DNA of 24,048 nt from Bordetella parapertussis (GTDB lineage: Bacteria; Pseudomonadota; Gammaproteobacteria; Burkholderiales; SG8-41). The position numbers were made by a program, and so were the translations under genes. Under the pieces are notes generated by a model, which had not been told where the DNA came from, did no database searches, and saw only the letters and a list, made by a program, of their open reading frames with translations. Of the stretch, positions 1 to 9,697 are shown piece by piece. Each line of letters starts with the position of its first letter. The stretch's first letter is position 1. Location of the stretch: the NCBI GenBank assembly GCA_945870465.1, contig CAMBSS010000052.1:1-24048 (forward strand), in the 5' to 3' direction.

Positions 1-96
1 AGGGCCGGGCGATTGCTTGTTCAAGCGCTTCTGCGCGACCCCGCCTGCTCCGGCCTCAATGCAGGCGAGTCGCCTGCGCTACGCCCCGGAGGAAGT

Positions 97-126
97 CCCC
101 TTGGGGCTGATGTTACCCCGGCTTTT
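97..126. repeat. Left terminal inverted repeat of the IS4-family element
   Basis: The repeat pairs with 1421-1450 in inverted orientation, 29 of 30 bases identical. Its inner edge touches the transposase stop codon (TGA on the - strand, 128-126), so coding sequence and IS end meet here. Confidence 0.85.
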
Positions 127-1310
127 CATGTTGGTATTCCGAGCCGCACATTGAGTGCCCGTCTTGCGATATCGGTTAAGAATAGTGACTGTTGGGCACA
201 CAAGAGTTTAGCCAAGGTAATGATCGACAGTTCGCGGGCAACGCGGTTGGTGGCTTTGAATCGCAGGTGCAATCCTTCTGTCTCTGCCAACTGTCCGATG
301 TGCCAGAGCAGAAATGCCGCCAAGGTACCGATAAGGAGCAGCGCATGCAATCGTGGCGCCGAGCGCGATTGACTGACTTCGAGTCCCATCCCCAATTGGG
401 TGGACTTGCTGTCGCGGAAATTCTCCTCGATCTGCATACGCAGTTTGTACAGGGCCACAATTTCGTCTGGCCGCAAGGTGCGAAGTTTCGGCGAGTGAGA
501 AAGCAGCCACGGCTCGCGGGCGCTGGCTTTCGCTTCGCGTTGAGCCTTTGGTGTCAGTCGGTGACCGGCGCGAGCATAACGCTTGCCACCCACCGCGCGG
601 CGCCGATATAGCACGATGTCGCAGGCGAAGCGGAATTGGCGCGTAAGCCAGCAGTCGTTCCAGCGACAAGCTTGGCCGGTGGCTTTGGCGAACCATGCGC
701 TGGCTTGTTCCCAATGGGTTGCGTCGCGCGAAACACAGACTCCAGAGCGTATGCGCCCGACCCACGACCAGCCCAGGTGCTCGACTTGGACAAACCATGG
801 CCGGCGAAACCCAGCATCGGTGATGATGATCACGGGAACGCCGACGGGCACCCATTCGTGCAGCGCCTTGAGCAGCGCGCGCTCCGCGCGTGCATTGCCC
901 AGCTTCTTCCCCGGATAGACCTGCTGATAGATCGTCAGCCCACGTCCCATGCCCAGACACGTGGTCACTGCACGCAACTCCACAAACGCTCCGCCGGGGG
1001 CGACCTCCGACCAGTCCACCGCGATCACCAATGGTTGCGCGCCCCGGCACAACGTGCGCAGCAGCGCTGCACCCACGACTTGGGCTTCTTGAGCAATGCG
1101 TTGGTTGCCCATCAGCCGATCGACTCGCTTGAGTGCCGCCCGCTGATTGCTTTGACCCATCAACGCTCGGGCCAGCCGCGACAAGCTCAGCAAGTGTCCG
1201 CCCATCACGGCACAAACCGCTGCGCACAGCAATTCGCGGCGTGCTGCGTGAATCAGACTCAGGTGTTTGTGAACAAACTTCTGTACAATCTTTGCCGCGT
1301 GCGTGTGCAT
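126..1310 (-). CDS. IS4-family DDE transposase
   Basis: This 394-residue transposase would cut and paste the surrounding element. The DDE residues can be read directly: D99 in VIAVDWSEV, D165 in IIITDAGF, and E295 in YKLRMQIEENFRDSK. The last motif has the spacing Y288-x2-R291-x3-E295-x6-K302, which is the YREK signature that defines IS4-family enzymes. The N-terminal 90 residues are basic and probably bind the terminal repeats. The ATG at 1310 is preceded by GGAG seven bases upstream, which supports this start. The start codon lies in one arm of an 11-bp inverted repeat (see 1301-1367), a layout that could limit translation. The gene is full length with no frameshift. The assigned function is secure; activity is inferred only from the intact frame. 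Confidence 0.93.
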   Translation of the reverse strand: MHTHAAKIVQKFVHKHLSLIHAARRELLCAAVCAVMGGHLLSLSRLARALMGQSNQRAALKRVDRLMGNQRIAQEAQVVGAALLRTLCRGAQPLVIAVDWSEVAPGGAFVELRAVTTCLGMGRGLTIYQQVYPGKKLGNARAERALLKALHEWVPVGVPVIIITDAGFRRPWFVQVEHLGWSWVGRIRSGVCVSRDATHWEQASAWFAKATGQACRWNDCWLTRQFRFACDIVLYRRRAVGGKRYARAGHRLTPKAQREAKASAREPWLLSHSPKLRTLRPDEIVALYKLRMQIEENFRDSKSTQLGMGLEVSQSRSAPRLHALLLIGTLAAFLLWHIGQLAETEGLHLRFKATNRVARELSIITLAKLLCAQQSLFLTDIARRALNVRLGIPT

Positions 1311-1367
1311 GACAGATCTCCAAGTTGGTTGGTCCCAACCCAGAGAAAAAACCGTTCATGCACACGC
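1301..1367 (-). promoter_or_regulatory. Inverted repeat that could mask the transposase start codon
   Basis: GCGTGTGCATG at 1301-1311 and CATGCACACGC at 1357-1367 are perfect 11-bp inverted copies with 45 nt between them. In the transposase transcript the ATG lies inside the 3' arm and the GGAG ribosome-binding site lies in the loop. The loop holds a smaller GGTTGG/CCAACC hairpin. Transcripts that start upstream, including read-through from outside the IS, could fold and hide the start. This is known in principle for IS10 and related elements; here it is inference from the sequence. Confidence 0.5.
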
Positions 1368-1420
1368 CGTTTCTCATCATCCTACATTCATCATCTTGAT
1401 TTGCAAAGTTTTTCAATTCA

Positions 1421-1450
1421 AAAAGCCGGGGTAACATCAGCCTCAAGGGG
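1421..1450. repeat. Right terminal inverted repeat of the IS4-family element
   Basis: This is the inverted partner of 97-126. Its single mismatch (T at 1443) lies in the outer ten bases. It ends 66 bp before the ATG of the next gene, so the native upstream region of that gene may have been displaced. Confidence 0.85.
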
Positions 1451-1516
1451 GTATTAAAAAGAATCCATCGGCGGTTGCTTGCGGTTTGATTTTTTTGAAA
1501 TCGGATTTAATTTCTC

Positions 1517-2284
1517 ATGCAAATCAAAAACAGCGTATTCCTGATTCCCGGCGGTGTCTCCGGCCTTGGCGCCGCCACTGCGCAAAACCTGGTCGCCGCG
1601 GGCGGCAAAGTGCTGCTCGCCGACCTCAACCGCGAGGCGGGCGAGAAATTCGCGGCGAGTCTCGGCGGCAGCGCGAAATTCGTGGTTGCCGATGTGACCA
1701 ACGAAGCGCAGGTGCAGAATGCGGTCGATGCCGCGGTGCAGGCTTTTGGCGCAGTGCACGGACTCGTCAATTGCGCGGGGGTGGCGCCCGGCGAAAGAGT
1801 GGTTGGCAAAAACGGCCCGCACCGGCTTGAAACTTTCAGCCGCGTGATCAACATCAATCTCGTCGGCAGCTTCAATGCGCTGCGGCTGGCGGCCAGCGCA
1901 ATGGCCAAAAACACGCCGAACGGTGACGGCGAACGCGGTGTCATCATCAATACCGCGTCGGTCGCTGCATTCGAAGGCCAGCTCGGCCAGGCCGCCTACA
2001 GCGCCTCAAAAGGCGGCATCGTCGCGATGGCGCTGCCGATCGCGCGCGAACTCGCGAAGCTCGGCATCCGCGTCATGACCATCGCACCCGGTATTTTCGA
2101 TACACCCATGCTGCAGGGCATGAGCGAGGAGATACGCGCTTCCCTCGGCGCGCAAGTGCCGTTTCCGTCGCGGCTAGGCCAGCCTGAGGAATACGCGCGG
2201 CTCGCGGCATTCATCATAGAGAATCCCATGCTGAACGCCGAAGTGATACGTCTTGACGGCGCAATCCGCATGACCGCGAAGTAG
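1517..2284 (+). CDS. SDR-family dehydrogenase, 3-hydroxyacyl-CoA dehydrogenase type 2-like
   Basis: This 255-residue classical short-chain dehydrogenase probably oxidises a 3-hydroxyacyl-CoA with NAD+ (fatty-acid or branched-chain amino-acid breakdown). Visible features are the Rossmann glycine motif GGVSGLG at 12-18, NCAG at 85-88, the active-site serine S148 in NTAS, and the Y161-x3-K165 pair in YSASKGG. The sequence resembles the HSD10/type-2 hydroxyacyl-CoA dehydrogenase branch, including the [10 protein letters not shown] segment after the active site. The next gene, 32 bp downstream, encodes an enoyl-CoA hydratase, which fits consecutive beta-oxidation steps. The Shine-Dalgarno is poor (CGGA, 11 nt from the ATG), and the IS ends only 66 bp upstream with no clear promoter between. 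The substrate is inferred from family and neighbour. Confidence 0.85.
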   Translation: MQIKNSVFLIPGGVSGLGAATAQNLVAAGGKVLLADLNREAGEKFAASLGGSAKFVVADVTNEAQVQNAVDAAVQAFGAVHGLVNCAGVAPGERVVGKNGPHRLETFSRVININLVGSFNALRLAASAMAKNTPNGDGERGVIINTASVAAFEGQLGQAAYSASKGGIVAMALPIARELAKLGIRVMTIAPGIFDTPMLQGMSEEIRASLGAQVPFPSRLGQPEEYARLAAFIIENPMLNAEVIRLDGAIRMTAK

Positions 2285-2316
2285 CAGCGCGGAACGCACC
2301 AGAAAGGACATTCCGC

Positions 2317-3105
2317 ATGACTTATCAAAACATTATTCTCGAGCACGTTGAAGCGGGAAAAATCGCCGTGCTGACGGTCAACCGGCCGCAAGCGCTCAAC
2401 GCACTCAACGCGGCCACCCTCGACGAACTCGCAAATGTGCTGGCATGTGTCGCGGCAGATCCGGAATTGCGCGTGCTGCTGATTACCGGCGCGGGCGAGA
2501 AAGCGTTCATCGCCGGTGCCGACATCACGGCGATGCAGGGCATGAGTGCGCTCGAAGCGCAGGCGTTTTCCGAAAAAGGCCAGCGCGTCATGCAGGCCAT
2601 CGAAGCGTTGCCGATTCCGGTGATCGCGCTGGTCAACGGCTACGCGCTCGGCGGCGGCTGCGAACTCGCCATGAGCTGCGACTGGATCATCGCCGCCGAA
2701 CGCGCCGTGTTCGGCCAGCCCGAGGTGAACCTCGGCATACCACCGGGTTTCGGCGGCACGCAGCGCCTGTCGCGCCTTGTCGGCCGTTCACTTGCGCTCG
2801 AACTCGTCATCACCGGCCGCCAGATCAAAGCCGACGAAGCGTTGCGCATAGGACTTGTCAACGAAGTCGTGCCGCCAGAGCAGTTGACGGGAAAAGGATT
2901 GGCGACGGCGCGCCTGATCGCGGCGAAAGCGCCGGTGGCCGTGCGCGTTTCAAAGCAGGCGGTGCAGCGTGGCCTCGATCTCGACCTTGCCAACGGCTGC
3001 GTGCTGGAGACCAGTTTGTTCGCGTTTGCTTTCGGCACTGCCGACCGCCAGGAAGGCATGACGGCGTTCGTCGAAAAACGCGCACCGAACTTTGAAGGAA
3101 AATGA
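2317..3105 (+). CDS. Enoyl-CoA hydratase (crotonase family)
   Basis: This 262-residue crotonase-fold protein most likely hydrates trans-2-enoyl-CoA to 3-hydroxyacyl-CoA. The oxyanion-hole segments are present (AGADI around 66-70 and GGG at 112-114). Both hydratase glutamates are in place, E116 in GGGCELA and E136 in QPEVNLG. This favours true hydratase activity over the isomerase or other reactions in the family. Its length matches the usual 255-265 residues. AAGGA eight bases upstream of the ATG is a good ribosome-binding site. It probably shares a transcript with the dehydrogenase 32 bp upstream. The chain length of the substrate cannot be read from the sequence. Confidence 0.92.
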   Translation: MTYQNIILEHVEAGKIAVLTVNRPQALNALNAATLDELANVLACVAADPELRVLLITGAGEKAFIAGADITAMQGMSALEAQAFSEKGQRVMQAIEALPIPVIALVNGYALGGGCELAMSCDWIIAAERAVFGQPEVNLGIPPGFGGTQRLSRLVGRSLALELVITGRQIKADEALRIGLVNEVVPPEQLTGKGLATARLIAAKAPVAVRVSKQAVQRGLDLDLANGCVLETSLFAFAFGTADRQEGMTAFVEKRAPNFEGK

Positions 3106-3110
3106 GTTGG

Positions 3111-3248
3111 CCGCAAAGGCGCGAAGGCGCCAAGAAATACGAAATTAAGAAGGCGAATGGCAAATAATCTCGCCTGTTGAATATCGGCCCATAGCGGATT
3201 TCTGGTTGCCGTTAACTTGATTTCCTCTGCGTCTTTGCGCCTCTGCGG
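3111..3248. repeat. Intergenic element: inverted blocks of 8-bp tandem units
   Basis: The left arm (3111-3134) is three octamers, CCGCAAAG, GCGCGAAG and GCGCCAAG. The right arm (3225-3248), read on the other strand, is CCGCAGAG, GCGCAAAG and ACGCAGAG. The arms match at 19 of 24 positions and flank a 90-nt centre with no gene. The element fills most of the gap between the enoyl-CoA hydratase and the AhpD-like gene and ends 20 bp before the latter's ATG. It has the look of a dispersed intergenic repeat. Confidence 0.65.
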
Positions 3249-3268
3249 CAAAAGTTTTGGAGAAGCAT

Positions 3269-3850
3269 ATGTCAAATCATTCGCTCAGCCGCTACCCGGT
3301 GCCGAAACTCGCCGACTTGCCGGCGGACGTGCGCAGCCGCATCGAAAAAGTGCAGGAGAAAGCCGGTTTCGTGCCCAATGTGTTCATTACGCTCGCGCAC
3401 AGGCCCGCCGAATTCCGCGCTTTTTTCGATTATCACGACGCGCTGCTCCTGAAGACGGGCGGGCTCACCAAGGCCGAGCGTGAAATGATCATCGTGGCGA
3501 CCAGTGCCGCCAACCAATGCCATTACTGCGTGGTCGCGCACGGCGCGATTTTGCGCGTGTACGCGAAGAACCCGCTGATTGCCGACCAGGTTGCCGTCAA
3601 TTACCGCAAGGCCGATCTCGCGCCGCGCCAGAAAGCGATGCTCGATTTCGCCCTCAAAGTGGCGCTCGCGTCCCATACCATCCAGGACACCGACTTTCCG
3701 CCTTTGCGCGCGCACGGATTTTCCGACGAGGACATCTGGGACATCGGCGCGATCGCGGCGTTGTTTGCGCTCTCCAACCGCATGGCGAACCTTATCAACA
3801 TGCGGCCCAACGACGAGTTCTACCTGATGGGACGCGTTCCCAAGGGATGA
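3269..3850 (+). CDS. AhpD-like / carboxymuconolactone decarboxylase-family protein (peroxidase-related)
   Basis: This 193-residue all-helical protein of the AhpD-like family carries the redox motif C84-H-Y-C87 with H91 (QCHYCVVAHG). In this family the cysteine pair reduces peroxides or disulfides. The sequence resembles the 'uncharacterised peroxidase-related enzyme' group, so a role in detoxifying peroxides is plausible but not proven. I chose the ATG at 3269 because GGAG lies six bases upstream; an in-frame TTG at 3257 would add only four residues and would overlap that ribosome-binding site. The gene follows the acyl-CoA genes after the octamer repeat element. Its substrate and its link to the dehydrogenase and hydratase are unknown. 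Confidence 0.83.
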   Translation: MSNHSLSRYPVPKLADLPADVRSRIEKVQEKAGFVPNVFITLAHRPAEFRAFFDYHDALLLKTGGLTKAEREMIIVATSAANQCHYCVVAHGAILRVYAKNPLIADQVAVNYRKADLAPRQKAMLDFALKVALASHTIQDTDFPPLRAHGFSDEDIWDIGAIAALFALSNRMANLINMRPNDEFYLMGRVPKG

Positions 3851-3865
3851 CCAAGCCGGGTGCCG

Positions 3866-3898
3866 TGGCGCCGGATTATTTGGCGCCGATGTTATAAT
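3866..3898 (+). promoter_or_regulatory. Extended -10 promoter of aceE with repeated GGCGCC motifs
   Basis: TGTTATAAT at 3890-3898 is a perfect extended -10 element with a consensus TATAAT; no good -35 box is present. Two copies of TGGCGCCG (from 3866 and 3881, 15 bp apart) lie just upstream. A third GGCGCC at 3915-3920 lies just past the expected start, inside a GC-rich hairpin (3912-3932). This layout could be a regulator site, but no regulator can be named. The leader to aceE would be about 85 nt. Confidence 0.6.
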
Positions 3899-3989
3899 TC
3901 CTCCTGACAAACCCGGCGCCACAAGCGCCCGGGCTCAATCGGCAAGTCCCCGTAAAACCGGACGCTGCAAACCCCACGAAGGCGATGCC

Positions 3990-6659
<2,670 letters not shown>

Positions 6660-6665
6660 TTGCAG

Positions 6666-7982
6666 ATGAGCCTCGTCGAAGTCAAAGTCCCCGATATCGG
6701 GGACTTCAAGAACATCCCGATCATCGAGATCCTGGTCAAGCCCGGCGACAGCGTCAAGGCTGAAGACCCGCTGATCGCGCTCGAGTCGGACAAGGCGACG
6801 TTGGAAGTGCCGGCGCCCAGTGCGGGCACGGTCAAAGAGATCAAGGTCAAGGTCGGCGACAAGGTGTCCGAGGGCACGCTGGTATTGATGCTCGACGCGG
6901 CGGCGCAACCTGCCGCGGCGGCAACGCCCGCACCACAACCGGCCGCTGCAGCACAACCCGTGGCCGCAGCACCGTCGCCAGCATCGGCTCCGCAGCCTGC
7001 TGCGCCGGCTTCAGCGCCTTCGGCGTCCTCAAGTCCTACTGCTTCGCTCGAGCCGATCGATGAAGCGAAATTGAAGCTCGTGCACGCAGGCCCGTCGGTG
7101 CGGGGCTTCGCGCGCGAGCTCGGCGCGGATCTCTCGAAAGTGACGGGCAGCGGTCCCAAGGGCCGCATCCTGCGTGAAGACGTGCAGGCTTACGTCAAGA
7201 CCGAGCTGACGCGGCCGCGCGGCGGCAGCGGCGGCGGACTCGGCTTCAATCTCCTGCCCCTGCCGCAGGTCGATTTCGCCAAGTTCGGGCCAGTGCAGAA
7301 GCAGGCGCTGTCGCGCATCAAGAAACTGTCGGGTGCGAACCTGCACCGCAACTGGGTCGCGATCCCGCACGTCACGCAGCAGGACGAAGCCGATATCACC
7401 GAACTCGAAGCGTTCCGCAAATCGCAGTCCGATGCAGCGAAAAAAGAAGGCATACGCTTCACGCTGCTCGCTTTCCTGATGAAGGCGGCGGTGGTGGCGC
7501 TGAAGCAGTATCCGAACTTCAACGCATCGTTGTCGCCCGATGGCGAAAACCTGATATTGAAGCAGTATTTCAATATTGGCGTGGCGGTCGATACGCCGCT
7601 TGGCCTCGTCGTGCCCGTGATACGCGATGCCGACAAAAAAGGTTTGCTCGAACTTGCCAAGGAACTCGGCACCATCAGCAGCCGCATGCGCGACGGCAAA
7701 ATCAACCCCACCGACCTGCAGGGCGGTTGCTTTTCGATTTCCAGCCTCGGCGGCCTCGGCGGCACTTATTTCACGCCCATCATCAACGCGCCTGAAGTCG
7801 CCATCCTCGGCGTCGGCAAGGCGGTCATAAAACCGGTGTGGGACGGCAAGCAATTTGCACCCCGGCTCATGCTGCCGCTGTCGCTCTCGTACGATCACCG
7901 CGTGGTCGACGGCGCGCAGGGTGCGCGCTTCATCGCCTATCTCTCCAGCGTGCTGTCGGATATCCGCCGTTTGGTCCTGTGA
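6666..7982 (+). CDS. aceF: Pyruvate dehydrogenase E2, dihydrolipoyllysine acetyltransferase
   Basis: This 438-residue E2 core transfers acetyl groups to CoA. It has one lipoyl domain (1-76) with the lipoylated lysine K43 in ESDKATLEV, then an alanine/proline-rich swinging linker (about 77-130). After these come the peripheral subunit-binding domain (about 139-177) and the catalytic domain (about 200-438) ending in DHRVVDG with H411 and D415. A single lipoyl domain is fewer than the three in E. coli but is common elsewhere. I prefer the ATG at 6666 (MSLVEVKVPDIGD); an in-frame TTG at 6660, directly after the aceE stop, is possible. No strong Shine-Dalgarno is seen, so translation may be coupled to aceE. 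Confidence 0.96.
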   Translation: MSLVEVKVPDIGDFKNIPIIEILVKPGDSVKAEDPLIALESDKATLEVPAPSAGTVKEIKVKVGDKVSEGTLVLMLDAAAQPAAAATPAPQPAAAAQPVAAAPSPASAPQPAAPASAPSASSSPTASLEPIDEAKLKLVHAGPSVRGFARELGADLSKVTGSGPKGRILREDVQAYVKTELTRPRGGSGGGLGFNLLPLPQVDFAKFGPVQKQALSRIKKLSGANLHRNWVAIPHVTQQDEADITELEAFRKSQSDAAKKEGIRFTLLAFLMKAAVVALKQYPNFNASLSPDGENLILKQYFNIGVAVDTPLGLVVPVIRDADKKGLLELAKELGTISSRMRDGKINPTDLQGGCFSISSLGGLGGTYFTPIINAPEVAILGVGKAVIKPVWDGKQFAPRLMLPLSLSYDHRVVDGAQGARFIAYLSSVLSDIRRLVL

Positions 7983-7990
7983 CATGACAA

Positions 7991-8082
7991 GAGAGGCGAA
8001 AGGCGAGAGGCGAGAGGGGCAGACGCAGTTGGCGCGCGATTCGGCGGGTCTTCCGCCTCTCTCCTCTCTCCTCTCGCCTCTC
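7991..8082. repeat. Intergenic element: four heptamers and four inverted heptamers
   Basis: The left arm (7991-8018) is four 7-bp units related to GAGAGGC. The right arm (8055-8082), read on the other strand, is again four units (GAGAGGC, GAGAGGA twice, GAGAGGC). Arms match at 25 of 28 positions around a 36-nt centre. The element fills the gap between aceF and nadD and could fold into a long stem in RNA. It has no T-run and so does not look like a classic terminator. Confidence 0.75.
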
Positions 8083-8097
8083 CGGCTCGATTGACGC

Positions 8098-8778
8098 ATG
8101 TCAATCGCGCCTATCGGCATTTTCGGCGGCACTTTCGATCCGATCCATTTCGGCCATTTGCGGCTGGCGCAGGAACTGGCCGAGTCCATGCACATGGCTG
8201 AAGTGCGGTTCATGCCGGGCGGCACGCCGCCGCATCGCGCGGTGCCGCAGGTCACGGCGGAGCAGCGGCTCGCCATGGCGCGGTTGGCGATCGATGGCAA
8301 TCCGCTGTTCACCGTCGATGACCGCGAGGTAAGGCGCAGTGGCCCCGGTTATACCGTCGACAGCCTGATGGAAGTGCGGCAGGAGATCGGCCCCAAGCGT
8401 CCGCTATGTTTGCTGTTAGGGGCGGACGCGTTCCTGGAACTTGCCACGTGGCACCGCTGGCATGAGTTGTTCGCGCTGGCGCACGTCGTTGTCGCGCACC
8501 GGCCGGGCTTTCCGCCGGAGTCGTGGCCGGCGCGCATGCCGGAGCCGCTCGCGCGCGAATACGCGGCGCGCCAGCTTCACCAGCCGTTCGCCGTGCATTT
8601 GTCGCCGGCCGGCGGCATCGCGACGCAGGCGATAGCCGCGCTCGATATTTCGGCCTCGCTGATCCGCGACTCGCTCGCGCGCCGGGTCAGCCCGCGCTAT
8701 TTGCTTCCGGATCCGGTTCTCGACTATATTCGAAGCCATGATCTTTACGTTACGCAGGAAGTGAATGAGGCTCGATAA
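8098..8778 (+). CDS. nadD: Nicotinate-nucleotide adenylyltransferase
   Basis: This 226-residue enzyme joins nicotinate mononucleotide and ATP to form deamido-NAD, the penultimate step of NAD synthesis. The nucleotidyltransferase signature GGTFDPIHFGH (10-20, with H17 and H20) is intact, as is the C-terminal ISASLIR motif (184-190) that holds the ATP phosphates. The ATG sits 15 bp after the heptamer repeat element and has no strong Shine-Dalgarno. The 3' end overlaps rsfS by 14 bp. The nadD-rsfS-rlmH order is widely conserved in proteobacteria and supports the call. Confidence 0.95.
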   Translation: MSIAPIGIFGGTFDPIHFGHLRLAQELAESMHMAEVRFMPGGTPPHRAVPQVTAEQRLAMARLAIDGNPLFTVDDREVRRSGPGYTVDSLMEVRQEIGPKRPLCLLLGADAFLELATWHRWHELFALAHVVVAHRPGFPPESWPARMPEPLAREYAARQLHQPFAVHLSPAGGIATQAIAALDISASLIRDSLARRVSPRYLLPDPVLDYIRSHDLYVTQEVNEAR

Positions 8779-9127
8779 ACTGGCCAAGACCACCGTGGAC
8801 GCGCTCGAGGACATCAAGGGACGCGACATTGTGGTATTCGATGTGCGCCGCATAACGGCACTGTTCGACAAGGTGATCGTCGTGAGCGGCGACTCGGCGC
8901 GGCAGAACAAGGCGCTCGCCAACAATGTGCAGGAAAAAGCAAAGGCGCTCGGCGCCACGGTGCATGGGGTCGAAGGCACCGACTCCGGCGAATGGGTGCT
9001 GGTCGATCTGGGTTCTATCGTCGTTCATATCATGCAGCCGGCGATACGCCTGCATTACAATCTCGAAGAACTGTGGGGCGCTGCGGCCGTCGTGCCCAGG
9101 AAGCGCGCGGCCAGTCGCGCGCGCTGA
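8765..9127 (+). CDS. rsfS: Ribosomal silencing factor RsfS
   Basis: This 120-residue protein of the RsfS/Iojap family binds uL14 on the large ribosomal subunit and blocks subunit joining in slow growth. Family hallmarks are the KGRDIVVFDVR strand near residues 18-28, the GTDSGEWVLVDLG segment and the VHIMQPAIRLHYNLEELWG stretch. AGGAAG just upstream of the ATG at 8765 supports this start. The start lies inside the end of nadD (14-bp overlap), so translation is probably coupled. The basic tail (RKRAASRAR) may contact RNA; this is inference. Confidence 0.95.
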   Translation: MRLDKLAKTTVDALEDIKGRDIVVFDVRRITALFDKVIVVSGDSARQNKALANNVQEKAKALGATVHGVEGTDSGEWVLVDLGSIVVHIMQPAIRLHYNLEELWGAAAVVPRKRAASRAR

Positions 9128-9142
9128 GCGCCATTTCCGCGC

Positions 9143-9619
9143 ATGAAAATCCGCATCTTGGCGGTCGGCCACAAGATGCCGGCGTGGATCAACGCCGGGT
9201 TTGCCGAATATGCGCAACGCATGCCGCGGGAAGCGCGCATTGAACTGACCGAAATAAAGCCGGCCGCGCGCGCCGGCAGCGGTGAAAAGTCCACCCAGCA
9301 ATGGCGCGCAGTCGAAGCGGAGCGCGTACGCGCAGCGCTGCCGGCGCGCAGCCACAAAGTCGTGCTCGACGAGCGCGGCAAGGCTTGGTCTACCGCTGAG
9401 CTCGCGCGCCACATCGAGCGCTGGAAGCAGGAGGGCGACGATGTCGCATTCATCATCGGCGGCGCCGACGGCACGGCGCGCGAGCTGCAGCAGGACGCCG
9501 ACCTATTGCTGTCATTGTCGCCAATGACGCTGCCGCACGGACTTTGCCGCATCCTGCTCGCCGAGCAACTCTACCGCGCGGTGTCGCTGCTGGCAGGGCA
9601 TCCATATCATAGGGAATGA
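9143..9619 (+). CDS. rlmH: 23S rRNA (pseudouridine1915-N3)-methyltransferase
   Basis: This 158-residue SPOUT-class methyltransferase modifies pseudouridine 1915 in helix 69 of 23S rRNA using S-adenosylmethionine. The knot region shows FIIGGADG and the C-terminal motif LPHGLCRILLAEQLYRA, ending in HPYHRE as family members usually do. Length is near the standard 155. It follows rsfS by 15 bp and is probably on the same transcript. Confidence 0.96.
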   Translation: MKIRILAVGHKMPAWINAGFAEYAQRMPREARIELTEIKPAARAGSGEKSTQQWRAVEAERVRAALPARSHKVVLDERGKAWSTAELARHIERWKQEGDDVAFIIGGADGTARELQQDADLLLSLSPMTLPHGLCRILLAEQLYRAVSLLAGHPYHRE

Positions 9620-9620
9620 G

Positions 9621-9690
9621 GGGAGAGACGATAGACGAGAGCCGGAAGATCGAAATTTCCCCCTTTCGTCTATCGCCCGGCGTCTATCCT
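9621..9690. repeat. Intergenic element with degenerate GATAGAC heptamers in inverted blocks
   Basis: Just after rlmH, units related to GATAGAC occur in a row (about 9623-9643). The opposite strand of 9661-9690 carries the same unit twice (GTCTATC at 9669 and 9683), separated by a diverged heptamer. The arms are less well matched than in the other elements, but layout and 7-bp period are the same. The element fills the rlmH-maf gap up to 8 bp before the maf start. Confidence 0.5.
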
Positions 9691-9697
9691 GGTTTTC

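Larger units (their letters stand above)
97..1450 (-). mobile_element. IS4-family insertion sequence, apparently complete
   Basis: This is an IS of about 1.35 kb with one transposase gene on the - strand, bounded by terminal inverted repeats. The repeats at 97-126 and 1421-1450 match at 29 of 30 positions. The perfect core is 20 bp (107-126 and 1421-1440, CTGATGTTACCCCGGCTTTT on the left). No target duplication is seen outside 97/1450. If the true ends are 107 and 1440, the flanking decamers CCCCTTGGGG and CCTCAAGGGG agree at only 7 of 10 positions, so the exact boundary is uncertain. The family call rests on the YREK signature of the transposase and the element length, which is usual for IS4. 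The transposase frame is intact, so the copy could be active. Confidence 0.88.

Noticed and set aside
13..372. A 119-codon + strand frame at the window start
   Set aside because: It runs from the flank into the IS opposite the transposase and shows no known domain. The only notable item there is a short perfect hairpin at 61-77, likely chance or part of the flank.
208..1446. A 412-codon - strand frame overlapping the transposase
   Set aside because: It is a shifted reading of the same region; the DDE and YREK residues occur only in the 126-1310 frame.
1479..1511. Promoter between the IS and the dehydrogenase gene (TTGCGG and TTTAAT)
   Set aside because: The spacing of 21 bp is too long and the -10 would lie almost on the start codon.
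3272..3922. A 216-codon - strand frame opposite the AhpD-like gene
   Set aside because: It is an antisense shadow of a gene with an intact CxxC motif and a good ribosome-binding site.
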